Below are positions 5,239-9,782 of a DNA stretch of 9,782 nt, one piece after another (position 1 is the first letter of the stretch; each line of letters begins with the position of its first letter). Under the pieces are notes generated by a model. It saw nothing but the letters and a program-made list of their open reading frames with translations, had not been told where the DNA came from and did no database searches. Origin of the DNA: an uncultured Clostridia bacterium (GTDB taxonomy: Bacteria; Bacillota; Clostridia; Christensenellales; Aristaeellaceae); NCBI GenBank assembly GCA_934621485.1, contig CAKTUS010000098.1, positions 1 through 9,782 of the forward strand, in the 5' to 3' direction. Made by a program: the position numbers and the translations under genes.

Positions 5239-5460
5239 TTAGTTCTTGGAGCGCCAGGTAATCCTGCCGCGGGTGAGATCGTAGGGCGAAAGTTCGACAG
5301 TCACTTTGTCGCCGGGATAGATGCGGATGAAGTTCATGCGCATTTTACCCGAAATCTGCGCCATGATCCGGTGCCCGCCGGGGAGCTCCACTTTGAAGTT
5401 CGCGTTGGGAAGCGCCTCGATGACCGTGCCTTCCATTTCAATGACGTCACTCTTGGACAA
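5239..5460 (-). CDS. infA: Translation initiation factor IF-1 (TTG start)
   Basis: IF-1 occupies the A site of the 30S subunit during initiation and supports IF-2 and IF-3. The 73 residues (SKSDVIEMEGTVIEALPNAN, then FKVELPGGHRIMAQISGKMR and MNFIRIYPGDKVTVELSPYD) are a complete S1/OB-fold IF-1, close to the usual 72. The start is TTG at 5460: it gives the canonical N-terminus SKSDVIE and sits 9 nt after AAAAGGAGG (5478-5470), while the only nearby ATG would cut into the first beta strand. The gene overlaps the 3' end of the KOW gene by 14 nt in another frame, which suggests translational coupling. The strong Shine-Dalgarno may compensate for the weak start codon. Confidence 0.97.
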   Translation of the reverse strand: MSKSDVIEMEGTVIEALPNANFKVELPGGHRIMAQISGKMRMNFIRIYPGDKVTVELSPYDLTRGRITWRSKN

Positions 5461-5797
5461 GCGCGCCTTCCTCCTTTTCTAAATCCCGGTTTGCCGGTGT
5501 ATGCGGCCAGCCGGTCTGGGTTTCGTAAGCAACCTTGCAGGCCGAAAGGGCCTTGCGGATATCACTGTCGGCCAGAGGGCCGCCGCTTTCTCCGCGCCCG
5601 CTCACCGCAACGGTCAGGGGCAATGCGCGTAGGTGCTTGATTTGCTTTTTTTTGGGTTTCTCCAGCTTGCGCGTGGTTCCGTTCACCAGCAGCACGCAGC
5701 GTTCGTCCAGCACTTGCCATATGGCGTACCAGTGCCCCGCGTCGTGCCCCTGAGTGGAAACAACCACTCGCCCGGGCTCAGTCGGCTTTGCTTTCAC
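5447..5797 (-). CDS. KOW domain-containing RNA-binding protein (L14e-like)
   Basis: This 116-residue protein belongs to a small, poorly characterised family often found between map and infA in Clostridia. The KOW/SH3-like part spans about residues 8-56: EPGRVVVSTQGHDAGHWYAI, VLDERCVLLVNGTTRKLEKP, then the basic KKKQIKHL. A C-terminal segment LADSDIRKALSACK (75-88) is also family-like; the tail beyond about 92 is polar and looks variable. RNA or ribosome binding is inferred from the KOW fold and location; the exact role is unknown. The start is GTG at 5797, overlapping the map stop as GTGA, with GGAGG 7 nt upstream. Its 3' end contains the infA ribosome-binding site and start codon. Confidence 0.85.
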   Translation of the reverse strand: MKAKPTEPGRVVVSTQGHDAGHWYAIWQVLDERCVLLVNGTTRKLEKPKKKQIKHLRALPLTVAVSGRGESGGPLADSDIRKALSACKVAYETQTGWPHTPANRDLEKEEGALVQE

Positions 5798-6573
5798 TCA
5801 GCTTCCTCCGTCAGTACATAGCCGGGGAAGGTCATCAGTTCAGGCAGACCGTGCTCGTTGATGGCGATGGTATGCTCATAGTGCGAACATACGCTGCCAT
5901 CTTCCGTTACAATGGTCCAACCGTCTTCCAGCTCAGCCACATGATAATCGCCCATGGCAATCATCGGTTCAATGGCCAGCGTCATACCGGCCCGCAGCCG
6001 TGTGCCATGGCCTTCACGGCCAAAGTTGGGCACGCTGGGCTCCTCGTGCATGCTACGGCCAATGCCGTGACCGGTCAGGTCGCGAATGACGCCGTAGCCA
6101 TAGCTTTCAGCATAGGACTGAATCGCATGACCGATATCGCCCAGGTGATTGCCGTTGATTGCCTTACGGACGCCTTTGAAAAAGCTTTCCTCCGTAACGT
6201 CAATCAACTGCCGGTTTTCGGGGCTGATGTTGCCAACGCCCACGGTGAAGGCGCTGTCCGCCTGCCATCCATCAAGTATGAGGCCGCAATCGATGGAAAG
6301 CACATCGCCTTCCTTGATAATGGCCGTATCGGAGGGGATGCCATGCACCACCTCATCGTTGATGGAGGCGCAGATGGACGCCGGATAGCCCTGGTAGTCC
6401 AAAAAGGACGGGATTGCCTTATGCTTGCGGATGAGCTGCTCGGCGTATACGTCGAGTTCGGCTGTGCTCATGCCCGGCTTAATGGCTTCACGAAGGCGGC
6501 AAAGCACATCGTAAAGCAACGCTCCGGACCTGCGCATGCAGTCCAGCTGTTGCGCGTTCTTCAGATAAATCAT
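5794..6573 (-). CDS. map: Methionine aminopeptidase, type I
   Basis: Map removes the initiator methionine from nascent proteins after deformylation and uses two divalent metal ions. The 259 residues carry all five metal ligands of the pita-bread fold: D95 (SIDCG), D106 (QADSAF), H169 (TGHGIG), E202 (AIEPM) and E233 (HYEHT), plus the substrate-site histidines H77 (VVHGIP) and H176 (MHEEP). There is no N-terminal extension, as expected for type Ia. The ATG overlaps the adk stop (ATGA), with GAGG 7 nt upstream, so it is probably translated by coupling to adk. Its own TGA overlaps the GTG of the next gene. Confidence 0.97.
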   Translation of the reverse strand: MIYLKNAQQLDCMRRSGALLYDVLCRLREAIKPGMSTAELDVYAEQLIRKHKAIPSFLDYQGYPASICASINDEVVHGIPSDTAIIKEGDVLSIDCGLILDGWQADSAFTVGVGNISPENRQLIDVTEESFFKGVRKAINGNHLGDIGHAIQSYAESYGYGVIRDLTGHGIGRSMHEEPSVPNFGREGHGTRLRAGMTLAIEPMIAMGDYHVAELEDGWTIVTEDGSVCSHYEHTIAINEHGLPELMTFPGYVLTEEAE

Positions 6574-7199
6574 CGGATCGCCTCAAGTGTTGCCAAAATT
6601 TCCGCGCTGATTTCTTCCAACTTGCCACCGCCGGGAATGTTCTTCAGCTTTCCTTCGCGCTGGTAGTGCTCAATCAGCGGCGCGGTTTTCTGATGATAAA
6701 CCTGCAAACGGTTCAGCACCGTTTCCGGCTTATCGTCGTCGCGCTGAATCAGGGGAGTCGAATCCACCTTGCACACAGCCTCGCCGTTCAGGCGGCTCAT
6801 GTGATAGGGCGCTCCGCACAGGGGACATACGCGACGGCCGCTGAGCCGTTCCACCAACAGTTCGTCCGGCACATCCAGGTTGATGGCGGCGTCGATGTCG
6901 GCAAACTCGCCCAGGGCTTTCGCCTGCTCAACCGTGCGAGGGAACCCATCCAGAATATAGCCGTTCTGGCAGTCGTCCATCGCCAGACGTTCCTTCACAA
7001 TGTCAATCACAACCTGATCCGGAACCAGCTGACCCTGATCCATGTATTCTTTGGCTTTCAGCCCTGTCTCGGTCTTGGCGGAAATGGCGGCGCGCAGCAT
7101 GTCGCCCGTGGAAATCTGGGGAATCCCCAGCTTCTGGCACACGATTTGCGCCTGCGTGCCTTTCCCCGCGCCGGGAGGGCCCAGGAAAATGATGTTCAT
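6570..7199 (-). CDS. adk: Adenylate kinase, zinc-binding LID form
   Basis: Adk catalyses ATP + AMP = 2 ADP in the cytoplasm. The 209 residues hold the P-loop GPPGAGKG (7-14), the AMP-site motif DGFPRT (84-89) and a long LID with C125, C128, C143 and D146 (CPLC ... CKVD), the Cys3-Asp zinc site known from Bacillus subtilis Adk. The start at 7199 (MNIIFLGPPG) was chosen because AAGGAGG at 7214-7208 lies 8 nt upstream; the ATG at 7205 would be only 2 nt away, and longer starts would read into the intergenic stem-loop. It follows secY after a 131-nt structured gap, and its TGA overlaps the map ATG by 4 nt. Confidence 0.97.
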   Translation of the reverse strand: MNIIFLGPPGAGKGTQAQIVCQKLGIPQISTGDMLRAAISAKTETGLKAKEYMDQGQLVPDQVVIDIVKERLAMDDCQNGYILDGFPRTVEQAKALGEFADIDAAINLDVPDELLVERLSGRRVCPLCGAPYHMSRLNGEAVCKVDSTPLIQRDDDKPETVLNRLQVYHQKTAPLIEHYQREGKLKNIPGGGKLEEISAEILATLEAIR

Positions 7200-7207
7200 A
7201 TCCATAT

Positions 7208-7214
7208 CCTCCTT
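7208..7214 (-). promoter_or_regulatory. Ribosome-binding site that decides the adk start
   Basis: AAGGAGG is 8 nt before ATG 7199 and only 2 nt before ATG 7205, so 7199 is the functional start. Confidence 0.85.
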
Positions 7215-7228
7215 ACTGGCAGCATTTC

Positions 7229-7319
7229 TACGGATGACGCCGCTAATGCGCGGCACACATGCAGTTACCGCGCAGACGGTAAATGTGCCGTGCCACGCCT
7301 TAGCGGCGCATCATTCGTA
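7229..7319 (-). promoter_or_regulatory. Long imperfect stem-loop filling the secY-adk gap
   Basis: The minus-strand RNA folds into one extended hairpin of 91 nt. The basal arms are UACG-A-AUGA-UG-CGCCGCUAA (7319-7299) and UUAGCGGCG-UCAU-C-CGUA (7246-7229): 17 bp interrupted by one A·C mismatch and a 2-nt bulge. A middle helix pairs CGGCAC with GUGCCG, and the tip is UUACCG-UCUGCG-CGGUAA, 6 bp. No U-tract follows and the adk ribosome-binding site lies 14 nt beyond, so it is not an intrinsic terminator. No promoter was found in the gap. Possible roles are an RNase processing site separating secY and adk mRNA, a protein-binding regulator, or a dispersed palindromic element. Confidence 0.7.
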
Positions 7320-7330
7320 CAACGGACGCC

Positions 7331-8626
7331 TTAGGAAAGGGTGTCGTAGTTGCGACTGACCAGCAGGTCGTCCAGCTGACGCTTGGTTTCCAGAACCACG
7401 CTCACAGCAATCAGCATGCTGCTGGCAGCGAACGGGATACCGGTTTGCAGGCCCAAAGTAGCCAGGTTAGGCACCGTAGCCAGCACAGCCAGGAACAACG
7501 CGGCGAACAAGGTGAGCCGATTGTTGATGCGCTTGAGGTAATCCGCGGTGGGCTTACCGGGACGCACAGCGGGAATCGCACCGCCCTGCTGCTGAATGTT
7601 CTTGGCGATTTCATCAGGCTGGAAGGAGATGGAGGTGTAGAAGTACGTGAATGCAACGATCAGCAACGCCGTTACAATCATGTACAGGGGGCTGTAAGAA
7701 TTCATGTAGCGCGACCACCAGATCGCCGCACCGCTGTCGGCGCCGCCAACCAGCTGAATGATGGTTCCGGGGAAGGCCATGAAGGAGTAGGCGAAAATCA
7801 GGGGAAGAACGCCCACGCTGACAACCTTCAGCGGAATCACGCTGTTCTGACCGCCATACATTTTGCGGCCGCTGACGCGCTTGGCATAGTTCACGTTGAT
7901 GCGGCGAACGCCCATATCCACAAAGGTCACAACCACGGTCATGACCAGGGCCAGCAGCAGCACGCCCAGCAAAGACAGCCAGGGAGTGATGGAAGTGGCC
8001 TTGAAGGCGCTGGCAACCAACTGAGAGAAGCCAGAGAACAGGTTGGAAATGATACCGGCGAAGATCAGCAGGGAGATACCGTTGCCCAGTCCCTTTTCGG
8101 TAATGCGCTCACCAATCCACATGGCAAGGGCGGTACCACCAGCCATGCTTACGCCCACCAGAACGGTGTTGAACCAGCCGCTCTTGATGTAGCCCAAGCT
8201 GGCCACCAGGCCGATGGCCTGAATGATGGCCAGACCCACCGTCACATAACGGGTGATCTGAGCGATCTTCTTCTGGCCGTCAGGGCCGCTCTTGGACAAA
8301 CGCTCCAACGCCGGAATGGCGATGGTCAACAGCTGCATGATAATGCTGCTGTTGATGTAGGGCGTAATACCCATGGCCATGATGGTCATTTGAGAGAAGT
8401 TGTTACCGGTCATCATGTTGACCAGATCCAGCAACGGGAGCTGATTGCTGCCCATGGCGCTCTGCACCCGGGCGTAGTCAACGCCGGGCGCAGGAATGAC
8501 GCCAACCAGACGGAAAACAACCAGCATGAAGAAGGTGTAGAGAATTTTCTTGCGAATGTCCTCTACCTTCCAGGCGTTGCGAAGAGACTGCCAGACGCTT
8601 ACCTTGTTGTTAGCGTTTTTGGCCAT
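7331..8626 (-). CDS. secY: Protein translocase subunit SecY
   Basis: SecY forms the channel of the SecYEG translocon in the cytoplasmic membrane and works with SecA or the ribosome. The 431 residues fit the ten-helix family and length. Visible landmarks are the plug/TM2 signature MAMGITPYINSSIIMQLL (83-100), the second signature ITEKGLGNGISLLIFAGI (175-192), the cytoplasmic C5 loop RRINVNYAKRVSGRKMYGGQ (241-260), the C6 loop QPDEIAKNIQQQGG (336-349) with IPAVRPGKPT (351-360), and the end ETKRQLDDLLVSRNYDTLS. The C6 loop has Ala where IPG is more common. The ATG is one nt past the rplO stop, with GAGGTGA inside rplO, so the two are probably coupled. Confidence 0.98.
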   Translation of the reverse strand: MAKNANNKVSVWQSLRNAWKVEDIRKKILYTFFMLVVFRLVGVIPAPGVDYARVQSAMGSNQLPLLDLVNMMTGNNFSQMTIMAMGITPYINSSIIMQLLTIAIPALERLSKSGPDGQKKIAQITRYVTVGLAIIQAIGLVASLGYIKSGWFNTVLVGVSMAGGTALAMWIGERITEKGLGNGISLLIFAGIISNLFSGFSQLVASAFKATSITPWLSLLGVLLLALVMTVVVTFVDMGVRRINVNYAKRVSGRKMYGGQNSVIPLKVVSVGVLPLIFAYSFMAFPGTIIQLVGGADSGAAIWWSRYMNSYSPLYMIVTALLIVAFTYFYTSISFQPDEIAKNIQQQGGAIPAVRPGKPTADYLKRINNRLTLFAALFLAVLATVPNLATLGLQTGIPFAASSMLIAVSVVLETKRQLDDLLVSRNYDTLS

Positions 8627-8627
8627 C

Positions 8628-9068
8628 TTACTTCACCTCGGCTTTCCCGCCAACCGCCTCAATTTTCTGCTTGGCAGTTTCGGTGAACTTCGCGGCTTCC
8701 ACGGTCAGCTTTTTGGTCAGCTCGCCGTTACCCAGAACCTTCACGCCGCCCAGCGTTTTTTTGATGATACCGGCTGCTTTCAGCAACTCGGCGTTTACCA
8801 CAGTGCCCTCGGTGAAGGCTTCCAACTGACCCACGTTGATTTCAGCATACTCAATGCGGTAGATGTTGGTGAAGCCACGCTTGGGAACGCGGCGGTACAG
8901 GGGCATCTGGCCGCCCTCAAAGCCGGGGCGCTTGCCGCCGCCGGAGCGGGCTTTGGCGCCCTTGTGGCCCTTGCCGGAGGTCTTACCCAGGCCGGAGCCA
9001 ACGCCACGACCAAGGCGCTTGCTAGCGGTGGTGGAACCCGCGGCGGGTTGCAACTCGTGCAGTTTCAT
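8628..9068 (-). CDS. rplO: 50S ribosomal protein L15
   Basis: L15 binds 23S rRNA during late assembly of the large subunit. The start at 9068 gives the canonical MKLHELQPAAGST and 146 residues, the usual length, with GAGGAGGG 7 nt upstream. An ATG 30 nt further upstream would add a non-conserved decapeptide and lie within rpmD. The basic glycine-rich N-terminal half (RLGRGVGSGLGKTSGKGHKG, then KARSGGGKRPGFEGGQMPLY) and RRVPKRGF are diagnostic. The C-terminal half carries LKAAGIIKKTLGGVKVLGNG. It follows rpmD after 13 nt and its TAA is one nt from the secY ATG. Confidence 0.97.
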   Translation of the reverse strand: MKLHELQPAAGSTTASKRLGRGVGSGLGKTSGKGHKGAKARSGGGKRPGFEGGQMPLYRRVPKRGFTNIYRIEYAEINVGQLEAFTEGTVVNAELLKAAGIIKKTLGGVKVLGNGELTKKLTVEAAKFTETAKQKIEAVGGKAEVK

Positions 9069-9081
9069 TGGGTTTCCCTCC

Positions 9082-9264
9082 TCAGTCCTTGATTTCAACG
9101 ACGTCGATCATGTGCTTCACGCGGAAGATTTGGCCGCGGACGCAGGCGTTGTCTTCCTTCACCACGGTCTGGCCAACCTTGCGCAGGCCCAGCGCAGCCA
9201 CAGTGTCTTTGTGAACCTGGAGGCAGGCGATCGGCGATTTCTTCAAAGTGATTTGCAGTTTCAT
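9082..9264 (-). CDS. rpmD: 50S ribosomal protein L30
   Basis: L30 is a small large-subunit protein with the ferredoxin-like L30 fold. From ATG 9264 it has 60 residues: MKLQITLKKSPIACLQVHKD, then TVAALGLRKVGQTVVKEDNA and the C-terminal RVKHMIDVVEIKD, matching the 59-60-residue bacterial form. ATG 9264 is preferred to the in-frame ATG 9270 because AAGGAGG (9280-9274) is 9 nt from the former and only 3 nt from the latter. The Shine-Dalgarno overlaps the rpsE stop codon, and the rpmD stop in turn abuts the rplO Shine-Dalgarno (TGAGGAGGG), so the three genes are tightly coupled. Confidence 0.96.
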   Translation of the reverse strand: MKLQITLKKSPIACLQVHKDTVAALGLRKVGQTVVKEDNACVRGQIFRVKHMIDVVEIKD

Positions 9265-9273
9265 GCCCATCGT

Positions 9274-9280
9274 CCTCCTT
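9274..9280 (-). promoter_or_regulatory. Ribosome-binding site that decides the rpmD start and overlaps the rpsE stop
   Basis: In TAAGGAGG the TAA is the rpsE stop and AAGGAGG is the rpmD Shine-Dalgarno, 9 nt before ATG 9264. Confidence 0.85.
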
Positions 9281-9776
9281 AGCCCAGAATTTCTTCCACA
9301 GTCTTGCCGCGCAGCTTGGCGACTTCCTCGGCGGAGCGGAGCTGCTTGAGGCCCTCCAGCGTCGCCTTGACCGTGTTGATCTTGTTGTTGGTGCCATAGC
9401 TCTTGGTGCGGATGTCCTTCACGCCAGCCAGCTCCAGCACGGCGCGGGCAGCGCCGCCGGCAATAACGCCGGTACCTTCGGGAGCGGGGAGAAGCACAAC
9501 CTTGCCAGTGCCAAAGTAACCGGTGCTCTCATGGGGAATAGATGTTCCCAGCAGAGGCACGGTAATCAGATGCTTTTTGGCATCCTCGTTAGCCTTGCGG
9601 ATGGCTTCGGAAATTTCCACAGCCTTGCCCATACCGGCGCCGACGCGACCCTTTTCGTCGCCCACGACAACCAGCGCGGAGAAGCGGAAGTTCTTACCGC
9701 CTTTCACAACCTTGGCGATACGGTTTACAGCAACGAGTCTATCTTTGAACTCGCTGTCCTGTGCCTGTCGTTGCAT
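9279..9776 (-). CDS. rpsE: 30S ribosomal protein S5 (5' end at or beyond the window edge)
   Basis: S5 sits at the mRNA entry side of the 30S subunit and contributes to decoding accuracy; its N-terminal loop is the spectinomycin-response region. Within the window, ATG 9776 gives 165 residues. The double-stranded-RNA-binding-like domain spans about 10-75 (FKDRLVAVNRIAKVVKGGKN, FRFSALVVVGDEKGRVGAGM) and the second domain covers 80-150 (GTGVIAGGAARAVLELAGVK, KSYGTNNKIN). The KVVKGGK loop (22-28) is intact. The six remaining upstream bases continue the frame (Glu-Arg) and show no ribosome-binding site, so the true start may lie a few codons outside. It leads the visible part of the operon. Confidence 0.96.
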   Translation of the reverse strand: MQRQAQDSEFKDRLVAVNRIAKVVKGGKNFRFSALVVVGDEKGRVGAGMGKAVEISEAIRKANEDAKKHLITVPLLGTSIPHESTGYFGTGKVVLLPAPEGTGVIAGGAARAVLELAGVKDIRTKSYGTNNKINTVKATLEGLKQLRSAEEVAKLRGKTVEEILG

Positions 9777-9782
9777 GCGTTC

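Noticed and set aside
5788..6666. 292-codon plus-strand frame opposite map
   Set aside because: Antisense shadow; map has all its catalytic residues on the minus strand.
7229..7319. Intrinsic terminator after secY
   Set aside because: The stem is long, but the RNA continues CGUAGAAAUGCUGCC with no U-tract, so termination is not supported.
7445..8686. 413-codon open frame on the plus strand opposite secY
   Set aside because: It is the mirror of secY: the GC-rich codon pattern keeps the antisense frame open. It has no ribosome-binding site or recognisable domain, and secY is unambiguous.
9069..9098. Ten-residue N-terminal extension of L15
   Set aside because: The upstream ATG lies inside rpmD and its peptide is not L15-like; the strong Shine-Dalgarno points to ATG 9068.
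1..9782. CRISPR arrays, tRNA or rRNA genes, insertion sequences
   Set aside because: No regularly spaced repeats, cloverleaf-type sequences or transposase frames were seen on either strand.

Overview
The window is the distal half of a bacterial ribosomal-protein super-cluster (the spc and alpha segments), read entirely on the minus strand, followed by the 5' part of an unrelated membrane-protein gene. Several traits point to a GC-rich, Gram-positive member of Clostridia: the order rpsE-rpmD-rplO-secY-adk-map-(KOW protein)-infA-rpmJ // rpsM-rpsK-rpsD-rpoA-rplQ; rpsD lying between rpsK and rpoA (Bacillus keeps it elsewhere); a KOW-domain protein between map and infA; consensus AAGGAGG ribosome-binding sites before most genes; and a 314-residue RNA polymerase alpha subunit. 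Genus cannot be fixed from this window; gut-type Oscillospirales or Christensenellales would fit.

Layout in transcription order, right to left. Positions 9776-7331 hold rpsE (5' end at the window edge), rpmD, rplO and secY, packed with 1-15 nt between genes. A 131-nt gap, nearly filled by one long imperfect stem-loop, precedes adk. From 7199 to 5080 come adk, map, a KOW-domain RNA-binding protein, infA and rpmJ. The first four overlap by 4, 4 and 14 nt, and two of them use non-AUG starts (GTG and TTG). rpmJ (37 codons) is short but clear.

Positions 5079-4091 hold almost 1 kb without a convincing gene, at a junction (rpmJ/rpsM) where most Bacillota have only tens of bases. The half nearer rpmJ carries a run of hairpins, several of them terminator-like. 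A strong minus-strand promoter (TTGACA-17-GATAAT) then starts a structured leader of about 210 nt that leads into rpsM. The alpha segment (rpsM, rpsK, rpsD, rpoA, rplQ) is therefore probably an independent transcription unit. It ends in a strong intrinsic terminator 11 nt after rplQ, and directly behind it a new extended -10 promoter drives a polytopic membrane protein resembling GT39/PMT-type glycosyltransferases, which runs off the left edge.

Together the genes build the ribosome (S5, L30, L15, L36, S13, S11, S4, L17), start translation (IF-1), transcribe (RNA polymerase alpha), insert membrane proteins (SecY), trim N-terminal methionine (Map) and balance adenylates (Adk). The most noteworthy material is non-coding: the split between the spc and alpha segments with its hairpin array, the rpsM leader, and the secY-adk stem-loop.
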